Source of the DNA: Anodontia alba
Lineage: Eukaryota > Mollusca > Bivalvia > Lucinida > Lucinidae
Assembly: GCA_964016985.1 (NCBI GenBank)
Contig: OZ024830.1
Span: 17,016,419 to 17,080,418 of the forward strand
Direction: 5' to 3'
DNA length: 64,000 nt
Position numbers and translations under genes: made by a program. Below, one piece after another: positions 1 to 9,557 of the stretch. The notes beneath the pieces were generated by a model. That model was not told the DNA's origin. It made no database searches and worked only from the letters and a program-made list of their open reading frames with translations. Within the stretch, counting starts at the first letter, position 1, and each line of letters starts with the position of its first letter.

Positions 1-2
1 AA

Positions 3-878
3 AAGGAGAAACAAAATGATACAGATCATGTTGCTGAAGATGGTAATGTGTTAAATGACAGTTTCATTAAAGAAGGAAAGAAAAAACGCAAAAAGAAGAG
101 ATGGTCAGAAAGTCTGGACATTCATGAACAGCCGTTGAATATTGGATTGAATTTGGATGAGTCCATTAAAAGTAGTGGACAGAATGGGACGGTTGTTCCA
201 GATAAGGTTGAGGGTGTTGAGAAGGCAACTACTAATGATGAAGATATTAAAAACGTTGTTAGTGGAAACGACACAGAAACTGAAACACCACTATCCAAGA
301 AAAAACGTAAAAAGAGGGAATCTTCTCAAGCAGGTGTTAATGTTTTTGATACAAAGAATATTATTGAAGCAAAGGAAATTAGCAGTCCTGGTGGGAAAGA
401 AAATACTTACTTTGAAAACAAGAATAGAAATGAAATGGAAAATAAAGAAAGTGAAGAGAATAGCTTCTCAACTAAACAGAAGAAACACAGAAAAAGAAAC
501 TCTGATGAAAGGATAGAAAAAGATACTTCTGAAGATGGGAAAACTTTAGATAATACTGCTGAATCAAGAGAAAGTGCTAGCACACTTGAAAAAACAAATG
601 AGACTAAATCAGATAATTTAGAAATAAGTAGTCCATCCCCAAAGAAAAAGAAACATAAGCATAGAGACTCTCTTTTGGTTCAGTCTGGAAATGAAAAAGA
701 TGAAGTATTGGCAAATAGTTCAGGAAAAAGTGCCTTAGGTGGAAATGGCACGGTAGTAGGTAGTACACCTCCAGAAAAAATGAAACATAAACATAGACGT
801 TCTTCAGTTGCTGAAACAAAGAGTAGGAAAGAAAGTAAATTTTCACCGAGGTATACAAGAAGTATGACAAAAGTCTGA
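3..878 (+). CDS. 3' terminal coding exon, lysine/serine-rich nuclear-type protein (partial)
   Basis: The frame is open from the first bases of the window, so the gene starts upstream; the Met at 48 is internal and the stop is TGA at 876-878. The peptide is low-complexity, rich in Lys, Ser, Glu and Asn, with no hydrophobic segment. It carries five spaced basic blocks, each followed by Ser/Glu: GKKKRKKKRWSES, SKKKRKKRESS, KQKKHRKRNSDE, SPKKKKHKHRDS and PEKMKHKHRRSS. These resemble nuclear or nucleolar localisation signals with nearby phosphorylatable serines. The C-terminus is SPRYTRSMTKV. I do not recognise the family; disordered tails like this occur on nucleolar and chromatin proteins. A possible AATAAA lies at 1330-1335, beyond a MITE. 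Coding status rests on the long open frame and codon-like composition. Confidence 0.6.
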   Translation, partial: KEKQNDTDHVAEDGNVLNDSFIKEGKKKRKKKRWSESLDIHEQPLNIGLNLDESIKSSGQNGTVVPDKVEGVEKATTNDEDIKNVVSGNDTETETPLSKKKRKKRESSQAGVNVFDTKNIIEAKEISSPGGKENTYFENKNRNEMENKESEENSFSTKQKKHRKRNSDERIEKDTSEDGKTLDNTAESRESASTLEKTNETKSDNLEISSPSPKKKKHKHRDSLLVQSGNEKDEVLANSSGKSALGGNGTVVGSTPPEKMKHKHRRSSVAETKSRKESKFSPRYTRSMTKV

Positions 879-963
879 CTTTATTGCATACCTTTAGATA
901 AGGCACTTTTTTTTTTTAAGTTAAGAAGTACCCATATTTTTGTTGTTTCTCCATGAAAACATA

Positions 964-1208
964 TCGAGGGTTGAGCGCAAGACTGGCGTAAGTCAGATGG
1001 TTGTTTTTCCCCAAACCTAATCTCCTCACCATGAAGGCATTATGAAGATTACAACATTTCTTTCTGTAAACAATGAAAATTTAGGTGCCATTGCTCGTAT
1101 GAGCAATGGCACCTAAATTTGCATTGTTTACAAAGGGGTCCAAGTTGCCCCTAAACAAGGGTTTCAAAAATATGTTTGAGTTACCATAGTCTTGCGCTCA
1201 ACCCTCGA
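964..1208. mobile_element. TA-flanked MITE, 245 bp
   Basis: Terminal inverted repeats TCGAGGGTTGAGCGCAAGAC at 964 and its complement ending at 1208 are flanked by TA on both sides (962-963, 1209-1210), as for Tc1/mariner insertions. A second perfect palindrome, AGGTGCCATTGCTC and its complement, sits at 1083-1117. No coding capacity. It lies in the likely 3' UTR or downstream flank of the first gene. Confidence 0.8.
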
Positions 1209-1442
1209 TATGTTGTGGGTACTAATTAGAAGTGCCTTGGTGAAATAAGAAAAGTATTTTGTGGATACCCTCTTATCTGGAATTATGTTGTAGTCATTTA
1301 TAGATTTAAATGCATTCAGTGGTAGATATAATAAAATGGAAAATAAAATGAAATTGTTATATTTGTTAACTAATGGCATGCTGGGTAAAACTTTCTGCAG
1401 ACAACATTTGAAATATTTTCTTTTATATTTCCCAGAGATTAG

Positions 1443-1693
1443 GTCTTGTTAGTCTTAATCTTTGTTGCTTTGTGGTTTATTCTATCAGATGATTTGTTTT
1501 AAGTTCTTGCATTGTGTTATTTTGTTCTTATGTTTTACAGTCCTTTTGGCATTGCGATTACCTTGCTCAGGGAAGAGAGAGCTAATCTTAGTGCTTTTCG
1601 AACATTTGTTCGATTTGCGCTTGCGATTTGTGTCTGGGAAAGGCTATGGCTTGTGATTGTGGCACTCCCTGGACTTTTCTCTTACTTTTTTTG
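1443..1693 (+). mobile_element. Truncated 3' end of the Penelope-like RT element
   Basis: This matches, in sense orientation, the 3' untranslated part of the RT element at 35272-36545 (minus). Shared stretches include TTTGTTGCTTTGTGGTTTAT and CAGTCCTTTTGGCATTGCG. It ends at the same point, after CTCTTACTTTTTTT. No reading frame of the RT remains. Short predicted peptides here are not genes. Confidence 0.65.
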
Positions 1694-2867
1694 ACAAATG
1701 TCAAATCCTATTTTCTAGAAAAAAAAAAAAAAAAAAAACAACAACAAAAAAACACAAACACAAAAAAACAGCAATGTGTTTTCTGCCGAATTTGTCAAAT
1801 TTGTGGTAGAGTTTAACATACTTTGACAAATATCTTATTATGTAGGTATACATGAGCCTCTCCAAAAAGGAATTGACCGTATGTAGATCCAGATAAGCCT
1901 GAACATTCAAGCAGGGCCAGAATATACTTATATTATACATATATATGTTTTCTAATAGAATTTATAAAGTTCATGCATAATGTTTAATAGGGACAAGTGT
2001 AAAATCTTGACCCAATTGCAGGCTGATTTAACTGCATTGGTTGCTTATGTGATGAGGTCATTTTTTATTCAAAGCGGCTTACATGTTTGTTTTTTAGCTC
2101 ACCTGAGCCAAAGGCTCAAGGGGAACTATTGTGATCACTCTCTGTCTGTCATCCATCTGTCCGTCCATCCACAATTCTTTAAACAACATCTCCTCCTAAA
2201 CCACCAAGCCAGTTTTATCCAAATTTCACAGGAATGATCCTTGGGTGGTGCTGATTGAAAATTTTTCAAAGATTTGGAATCCGTGCAGGATTCGGGTTGC
2301 CATAGCCACTAAAAGAAAGAAACTTTAAAAATCTTCTTGTCAGAAACCACTGGACCAATTTCAATGTAATTTGGCAGAAATGTTCCTTTGGTGACCTCTG
2401 CCAAGATTATTCAAGCAATCATAATTCTTCAAAACATATGGCCACCAGGGGTGGAGCTTATTTTCCCTATATATCTGTATAGAAAACTTTAAACATCTTC
2501 TTGTCAGAAACCACTGGACAGATTTCAGTATAACATAGCAGAATATTTGAATATTTCTTTGGTGACCACTATCAAAATTGTTCAAGCCATCATAATTCAT
2601 CAAAAACATGACTGTCGGGGGAGGGGGGTCATATCTTTCCTGTATATCTATATAGAAAAATTTTATATCTTCTTGTGAGAAACCACTCGACCGATGTCAG
2701 TATAATTTGGCAGAACTATTTGGTAATCCTCTGCCAGGATTGTTCAAGCCATCATGATTCATCAAAAAGCATGGCTGCCAAGGGCTGGGCTTATTTTCCC
2801 TATATATCAATATAGAAAACTTTAAAAAAACTTTTTTCTCAAAAACTACTAGACAGATTTCAATATA

Positions 2868-4218
2868 CGAGGGATGTTCGAAATGAATTGCTTATTTCTA
2901 TCTGGAGACTTCAAATTTCAAGTTAGCCCAAAAGTACTCATTTCATGCTCTCAAAGTACTCCCCGTGGCTAGAAATGCAAAGTTTCAGCCGATGTATGAT
3001 CACAGTATCCACTTCTTGAAAGCGTCACGGTACGCTGATTTGGGCACAGTAATAAGGTACTGATGAATGGCAGATCCAAGTGCCTGTCGGGACTGGTATT
3101 TCCGCCCAGCAAGGAATGCTTTCAATTTCGGAAACAAAAAGAAATCACATGGGGCAAGGTCTGGGGAATACGGGGGGTGAGGCAAAACAGTTACTTTTTC
3201 TTTCTTCAAAAACGCCGTAACTATTGCGGAGGTATGAGCTGGGGCATTGTCATGTAGAAGACGGACATGTTTAAAACCAGTGGCAGGGTGTCATTTCTGA
3301 TAATACTTTTTCAGTTTCTTCAGTACTACGTCTTTGTAGTACTTTCCGGTGATGCTTTTGCCCTTTTTCACTGGCACTTTTATTGCGACTCCTTCACCAG
3401 AGAAGAAGACTGCATACAAAACCTTCTTTGTACTCAAAGAACGTTTGGCAATTATTGGGCGTTTGCTGTGTTTAGTGGCCCAGCTCTTATTGCTAACCTT
3501 TCTGACGGGCTCAAAATAATGGACCCAGGTTTCATCACCTGTGACGACATTGGCAAACTGCTTTTTGTCATATTTTGGAAACATTTGAAGCAGCTTTTTG
3601 GCCACTTTAACCCGTTGCCTCTTTTGCTCATCAGTCAACAGATGTGGCACCCATCTAGCAGAAATCTTTCTGACTTTCAAATGCTTCTTCAAAATAAGGT
3701 GAACCGTTGATAGTGATATGCCTACCTTTCGTGCAATATCACGAACGGTAAATCTGGCATCTCCTTCAATGATTTCCTTTATTTTGGAAACGATTTATTT
3801 ACGAGATGCAGATTTTGGCCTACCTGATTTCGATGCATTTTTGATGGACTCTACACCAGACTCAAATTTCTTTTTCCACCGCCTAACTGTGTCATAAGAC
3901 ACACAAGAAGGTCCAAAAGCGGTAGAAATTTCACTCATCAGCTTCTTCAAAGAACAACCAAGTTTTGAGCGAGCTTTGATGTAAGCCCGTATTTCATCTT
4001 TTTTGTCGACGCTTCTACCAACCATTTTTACTGCAGTGGTCAATGACTGCGTGTATTCAAATGGCAATTTTTATGTCTTACCTTTAGTCTAACATGTACA
4101 TTTATACACCATTGTGTAGATATTGAATAACCCTACACAGGTATGTATTGGTTTTTATCGTGCCCCACGTGGATATCGAGCTAGAGGACAATAAGCAATT
4201 CATTTCGAACATCCCTCG
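2868..4218 (-). mobile_element. Mariner element, 1351 bp, near full length
   Basis: Perfect 29-bp terminal inverted repeats begin CGAGGGATGTTCGAAATGAA, with TA duplications at 2866-2867 and 4219-4220. The flanks rejoin to the interrupted unit of the surrounding array (CAATATAACTTGGCAG against CAATATAATTTGGCAG in a sister unit), so an empty-site sequence can be read next door. The transposase is on the minus strand with two in-frame stops. Perfect TIRs suggest fairly recent insertion. Confidence 0.92.
3000..4067 (-). pseudogene. Mariner transposase (D,D34D), two in-frame stops
   Basis: Cut-and-paste transposase of the Tc1/mariner superfamily. From Met at 4067 the frame has an N-terminal helix-turn-helix region (DTVRRWKKKFESG). 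A TAA follows ASRK near 3795, then a second HTH-like stretch (FTVRDIARKVGISLSTVHLI), the WVPHLL linker, first catalytic Asp in TGDETWVHYFEP, a TGA at 3291-3293 where CGA is likely ancestral, second Asp in LLHDNAPAH, and third in PYSPDLAPCDFFLFP. The last two Asp are separated by 34 residues, the mariner hallmark. No frameshift is visible, so only two point changes break it. It ends at KKWIL, TGA at 3000. Confidence 0.9.
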
Positions 4219-4640
4219 TAACTTGGCAGAAATGTTCCTTTGATGACACTCTACCAAGATTAATCAAGCCATCATGATTCTACATAAAACATGGCCACCA
4301 GGGGGCGAGGCTTATTTTCCCTGTATATCTATATAGAAAATTTTAAAACTCTTCTTGTCAGAAACCACTGGACCAATTTCAATATAATATGGCAGCAACG
4401 TTCCTTTGGTGACCCTCTACCAAGATTTTTCAAGCCATGATGATTTGTGAAAAAACATGGCCGCCATGGGGGCAGGGCTTATTTTCCTTATATATTTATA
4501 TAGAAAACTTTGAAAATCTTATTGTCCTAAGCCACTGGACCGATTTCAATATAATTTTGTAGAATGTTTGATGACCCTCTACCAAGCCATCATGATTCAT
4601 CAGAAAGCATTGCCTTCAGGGGCCGGGGGCTTATTTTCCC

Positions 4641-5230
4641 TGTCTACACTGTTTGCCATACATACAGCAATATTTTAGACATCAACAGCTAGTAAAATAG
4701 ACTATTTCAAAATTTAGGACAAGTATGGTAAGTAGATAAGGTTTCCCAATACTTGGAGTAAATATGGTAGTCTAAAGTAACTGGTGATTCTGTTGGGAAT
4801 CGGAGAGGAAAATCGCAATCAATTATTGGCAAAGTAAAACCAACTGATTATCCATTATACAAACGCATATCCCATAACTGGCATCAAATAATGAATCATT
4901 ATAGCATATACGCTTTATGTTTCTATATAACTTAAAATGCAACAGGATATAATAGCATAACTAGGATAATTCAAGATATAGGTTGTTTCAAGACGAAACA
5001 GATTTGGCAGCCATGTTTCTAGTCAATGAGTCTTTCATAACACCCTTAATTTGTAGGTCTCATTATGTGACCTTTGGCCTATGTTTTTAAAAATAGAATT
5101 TCAAATAATCGATAGTGAAAAAAAATTATCGATAGTTGCTGATAGTGGGCTGGCTCATCCGATTAGTTTTCGATTATTTCGATTAATCGGCACAACACTA
5201 GTACATAGGCCTTGATCAGCTTATATACCT
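4641..5230. other. Intergenic, no gene recognised
   Basis: AT-rich sequence with no supported coding region. A short ATCGATAGT-rich patch at 5105-5190 (TATCGATAGT and CGATTAATCG) looks like decayed repeat. Nothing else is recognisable. Confidence 0.5.
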
Positions 5231-5474
5231 GGGCCCAGTTGTTCAAAGCTAACGATGTCGTTAGTTAACGATTCGTTAAAATTTACATCGAGTGATACGC
5301 AAATATTCTGATATTTTTTGCTGAAAAAATGTGAGTAGCTTTTGCAGTGCAAAAGCTACTCACATTTTCTCAGCAAAAAATATCAGAATATTGTGTATTG
5401 AATCCGCTAAAACAGTTAACGAAATGACCCTTAACGAGCTCGTTAAGCTAACGATGCTTTGAACAACCGGGCCC
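5231..5474. mobile_element. Foldback MITE with GGGCCC ends (copy 1)
   Basis: It begins GGGCCCAGTTGTTCAAAGC and ends with the complement (GCTTTGAACAACCGGGCCC). The arms contain TAACGATGTCGTTAGTTAAC, and a central palindrome AGTAGCTTTTGCAGTGC and its complement forms the loop. Other copies are at 11325-11568 (opposite orientation) and 56456-56679 (decayed). Non-coding. Confidence 0.8.
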
Positions 5475-5494
5475 AGTATTTGATTGCATATTCG

Positions 5495-5772
5495 ATCACG
5501 AAAACATACCCCTATAATTTTGACCCCCATAACCCCCACTTTAATATAGTAAAACTGGGGTTTACAGGGGTATGCATTATTTTTCTTTATTCTGCTCAAA
5601 AACGTAGACTGGGGGTACTCGTTAGAATTGTTTTGGCCAGGCAGTTCTAACAAGTATCCACAATCTATGTTTTGAGCAGAAATATGAAAATATCAGAATT
5701 TTTATCTGAAAACTTCCAGTTTTTTTGGTTGTGAAATTTCCAATATATTTGAATAGGTGTGTTTTCGTAATG
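5495..5772 (-). mobile_element. Hairpin MITE family A (copy 1, reverse)
   Basis: Member of an eleven-copy, ~280-bp family. It starts ATCACGAAAACATACCCCTA, ends GTGTGTTTTCGTAATG, and has a long central hairpin (GGGTACTCGTTAGAA and its complement), here the most decayed of the set. It lies 20 bp after the GGGCCC MITE. Confidence 0.8.
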
Positions 5773-5916
5773 ATACCATATTTACCCTAAATATTGGGAC
5801 ATGTTAACTCCTTGCCAAACTTATCCTAAATCTTGAGCAAGTCCATTTCATTACCTGTCCTTGTGTTCAGAAAATACATGGATCAGGGTAAAATCCACCA
5901 ATTATATTTGGAGGTA

Positions 5917-6535
5917 CGAGGGTCCTGCAAAAAGTTTTGTCACTGGGTTTGGATTACTTCAGTGCTACGTTTTATCAAACATATTTTTATTATAAACCTT
6001 CAAAGTATTCCCCCTTTACTGAAACATATTTTTGCAACCTTTTTACCCAGACGCGAAAAGCAGATAAATAATCTTCTTTTGGTATCTGTTGGAGACACTG
6101 ATAAATAGTGCTGCCAAGAGAACTTCTAGACGTATACTTATTTCCAGAAAGCATCTTCTTAAGCCTTGGAAATAAAAAGAAGTCACAGGGACTCAGGTCA
6201 GGTGAATAAGGTGGATGGTTAAAAACTTTCACCTTTTCAGAAACCAAAAAAGACTTAACAACCACACTTATGAGAGGAGGCGTTGTCATGTAAAAGGTGG
6301 ACTCCTGACCATCTTTTGCTTGGTCCATGTTCCAAAACAAGTAAATTGGTCAGTGTATATGACTGCATCTATTTCAATTTGAAATAACTTGGTCAGTTGG
6401 AAAGCAATTTGAAAGAACTGAATGGGTAATGATAGCTATTCAACACACCATTCAAGTGCAGTGAAGCATTTTAAAATATACCTGGGATAAAACTTAGGAA
6501 GTCAATTAGTGACAGAACTTTTTGCAGGACCCTCA
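5917..6535 (-). mobile_element. Internally deleted mariner, second family, 619 bp
   Basis: Inverted termini CGAGGGTCCTGCAAAAAGTT (left) and AACTTTTTGCAGGACCCTCA (right, one mismatch at the tip), with TA at 5915-5916 and 6536-6537. It keeps only the C-terminal half of a transposase (5990-6340). TIR and protein differ from the 2868 element, so it is a separate family. Confidence 0.85.
5990..6340 (-). pseudogene. Mariner transposase C-terminal remnant
   Basis: The frame holds HPPYSPDLSPCDFFLFPRLK, containing the third catalytic Asp and the downstream signature, then a C-terminal stretch ending VSVKGEYFEGL. The first Asp and the DNA-binding domain are missing; a decayed stretch around the second Asp (STFYMTTPPLIS in place of HDNAP) precedes it. 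It cannot encode an active enzyme. Confidence 0.85.
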
Positions 6536-6982
6536 TACAGCCCTTTTTCAATGTTGAAAAATAGTTGCAGTTTGATATCTTTTGAAAACATTATGGTATT
6601 GAATTCATATTTAACACACAGGTATATAATCATAAAATAAAGGTCAAGTTCCAATTAGGGTTATGGCCCTTTTTCACCTTCAAAAGATGTTTTCCTTCTG
6701 ATATTTTTTTAAATAAGATTGATTTGTGTATTGGATTCATACTTTATATCCAGGTATATAATCATAAAATATGGTCAAGTTCGATTTAGGGTAAAATCTG
6801 CCAATTATTAGGCCAAAAAAAAAAATAGTTGTGTTTCCGGTTCCCCGACTGACCCTGTGGTTTTGGCGCCGACTGTAAACTTTTTTTATTCAAGTCGCAA
6901 AAAAAAAAAAAAAAATGTGAGGTGCCCCTTCAACGTCCGATTCGGTTCATTATCGGCGATTCGGTTATTTTACTTTTCCAAC
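6536..6982. other. Diverged direct repeats upstream of candidate exon
   Basis: Two diverged ~120-bp repeats share CAGGTATATAATCATAAAAT (6622 and 6752) and GGTCAAGTTC. After 6835 the base composition rises in GC (GGTTCCCCGACTGACCC, TTTTGGCGCCGACTG) with a poly-A run at 6899-6915. This might be a promoter or 5' UTR for the open frame at 6983, but no TATA box or other defined signal is evident. Confidence 0.35.
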
Positions 6983-7404
6983 ATGGCGGCGCCTGTCTAC
7001 TGGCCTTCGAGCGTGGTGGCTATAAAAATGAATAAATGCGACCACTTTGAGACAAAAAACTTCATGGTTTCTGTTAGAAACACGAAATTAATTGAGGAAG
7101 TTTTCAACGATCATCACCCAGGCGCCGAGGGTGATGAGTTTGAGAAAACGTACACCCTGAAATCACAGTGTAAAACTGAACTCAACTCAACGGACACATT
7201 TGAGGTGGAAAACTATCTTACAGTTGGAGAATTAGTAAATGAATTTAATATCAAATGCATAGAATTTACATGTGTTCGCCTACAAAATAGTCCTTTGAAA
7301 CTGATCGGGGAAGCTGCAGAATCGGCATGTCTTTATAATACCAGAAAATGGAAATGTCCAATAAAGTGTAGGTGTTGAAAATATTGAATTGTCACGAATA
7401 ACTG
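6983..7404 (+). CDS. Putative first coding exon of an unrecognised protein, possible frame break
   Basis: ATG at 6983 sits in a good context (CAACATGGCGG) and opens a frame starting MAAPVYWPSSVVAIKMNK. It reads on with ordinary, non-repetitive composition (CDHFETKNFMVSV, VFNDHHPGAEGDEFEKTY, VENYLTVGELVNEFNIKC) to CPIKCRC and a TGA at 7376-7378. One frame over, GVENIELSRIT continues directly into a consensus donor (G at 7404, GTAAGG from 7405). So either the exon has a one-base break in 7365-7377 (retired gene or assembly error), or it ends at the TGA. The frame continues upstream to 6857, but those codons come from poly-A and are unlikely to be used. I do not recognise the family. No partner exon was found downstream. 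Confidence 0.35.
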
Positions 7405-8299
7405 GTAAGGGTTTAAATTTCATCCTGGTACATGTAGTTGTTAAATTTCCTCATACAGTGTAATGTTAATTACTGTGCTTCAATGGAGTTAACAAATTTG
7501 TTTTAAAAAGGGAATTGACTAAAACATTGTATCATATCGTGAACATTTTCACAATTGACAAGACCAGTTCAGTTGAATATGAAATTTAATCTATGATGCA
7601 GAAGGCTGACTGGTGAGTAGGTGATGTTACCAAAAAAAAAAAAGTAAAAAAAAAAAAAAAAAGTAAAATCGACCTACCGACCCTATTTTTTTCTAGCCTG
7701 GAACCTGAAACAGAACTATTTTTTTTTTTGGCCTTATGAGAGTTATTGCCCTTTTTTCAACTTCATTTTTTGCAAAATACCTGCGTGTGGGTGAGGATGG
7801 CCCTGGGCAGGGACATCTGTGTCATACTGACACATTTCTAGTTTTGAAAACATTTGTGGGACTTATTAGAAGTGCCTCACACATACTTACTAGAATGCCT
7901 CTCCAAGACACTTTTAGTGCATGCCCACATGATTTTTTTGTGGAGAAATGAGAAAAATATTTGTCTGATACTGCTCATATCTGCAGCTATGGTTTTGTGG
8001 ACTGACCTTTAACACTTTGCACCTGTATGAAAATTTTAGTAGATGACATTTGGAAATATTTTTCTTATTTTTCCTACAAATAGGATTTGACACATCAATT
8101 TGCATGAAGTGTCAGTTCCTATTTTCTAGGAAAAAATAAGAAAAATATCAGCAGTTTGTCATCCACTGAATATTTCATAGCACTGTAAATGTTAAATAAC
8201 AGTTGATACAGACTGAAAGGAACTATAATGCTATCAAGGCTGCCATATAAATCTGTTTTATTTACCCTATATATGTTGAAACCTTAATTCCTCACTGTA
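7405..8299. other. Non-coding with decayed repeats
   Basis: Poly-A patches at 7631-7663 and 7720-7731. From about 8000 to 8165 there is a decayed member of the GTCGTCTGC hairpin repeats (TCAGTTCCTATTTTCTAGG, ATATCAGCAGTTTGTCATC). No gene seen. Confidence 0.45.
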
Positions 8300-9240
8300 C
8301 TTATTTTATTATGTCTCCTCCTGACAGGGGCCAAGACATATTATTTTTGCCTCTGTTGTCTGTCCATCCATTACACAATCGTGTCTGCTCTATAACTTGA
8401 AAACCATTCAAGATATTTTCACGAATCTTCATAGAAATATAAAGCATAATCAGACAACATGCAGAACACAAGAACCGTAACTTTTGTCCATGCAGTTTTG
8501 GAGTTATTACCCTTTGAAATTCGACATTGGTAAATTCATATCCGCTCCATAACTTATAAACTGTTGAAGATATTTTCAGGAAATTTTATAGAAATATAAA
8601 GCACCATCAGACGACATGCAGAACATAAAAACTATAACTCTTATCTATATACTTCTGGAGTTATTCCCCTTTGAAATTGGACAATGGTAATTTTGTGTCC
8701 ACCTTATAACTTGAAAACCGTTCAAGATATTTTCGTGAAACTTCATAGAAATATAAAGCACCATCAGATGACCTACAGAACACAAGAACCATAACTTTGT
8801 CCATGCAGTTTTGGAGTTATTCCCCTTTGAAATTCGACATTGGTAAATTCATATCCGCTCCATAACTTATAAATTGTTGAAGATATTTTCAGGAAATTTT
8901 ATAGAAATATAAAGCACCATCAGACGACATGCAGAACATAAAAACCATAACTCTTGTCTATATACTTCTGGAGTTATTCCCCTTTGAAATTGGACAATGG
9001 TAATTTTGTGTCCGCTCTATAGCTTGAAAACTGTTCAAGATATTTTCGTGAAACTTCATAGAAATATAAAGCACCATCAGATGACATACAGAACACAAGA
9101 ACAGTAACTCTTGTCTATACATTTTTGGAGTTATTTCCCTTTGAAATTCGACAGTAGTAATTTCATATGCGCCCTTTAGCTTGAAAACCATTCAAGATAT
9201 TTTCATGAAACTTTATAGAAATATAAAGCAGTGATGATGA
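8300..9240. repeat. Tandem array, ~155-bp units
   Basis: Leader TGTCTCCTCCTGACAGGGGC and CTGTTGTCTGTCCATCC, then about six units. Each holds TTGAAAACCATTCAAGATAT, AGAAATATAAAGCACCATC, ACATGCAGAACA and GAGTTATTCCCCTTTGAAAT. Repeat starts are near 8515, 8669, 8827, 8981 and 9140. It ends where the AAATATAAAGCA motif runs into unique DNA. Confidence 0.8.
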
Positions 9241-9557
9241 ACAATTAGTAATGGTAAACTTTCTATATGTGAGTGGCAGCTGGGTGGTGGGGCAATATGT
9301 TTTTTTGTTGTTTTTTTGTAAAAAAACAGCTCTAGTTACCTGTTGATGTGCCTAGAAACTGCTGGATGTGTGGCAAACAGAGTTAACAAAGAATCTGATC
9401 TGGGTCTACACCATTTACTCAAGCCTGTCTTCCAAATACTGAGTGAATATGATCAGTGAAAAAGATAAAAATGTTTTACTACAACTTATCAGTTGGAAAT
9501 AGTTTGGATACGACCCTTATGGTGGATTCACTACAGGTTGAAGGCGGAAGAGATTAC

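Larger units (their letters stand above)
2093..4640. repeat. Tandem-repeat element, ~165-bp units with TAGCTCACCTGAGC-type leader
   Basis: A leader (TTTTTAGCTCACCTGAGCC, then GTGATCACTCTCTGTC and Gln/Ser-neutral CTGTCCGTCC runs) is followed by about six diverged units of roughly 165 bp. Each has CAGAAACCACTGGACC, a TTTGGCAGAAATGTTCC block and ATGGCCACCAGGGG. Unit starts are near 2341, 2504, 2677, 2838, 4357 and 4525. The fourth is split by the mariner at 2868-4218. The architecture matches arrays at 14951 and 55085. No protein coding seen. Confidence 0.7.

Noticed and set aside
3267..3710. 147-codon plus-strand frame
   Set aside because: Antisense shadow of the mariner transposase on the minus strand.
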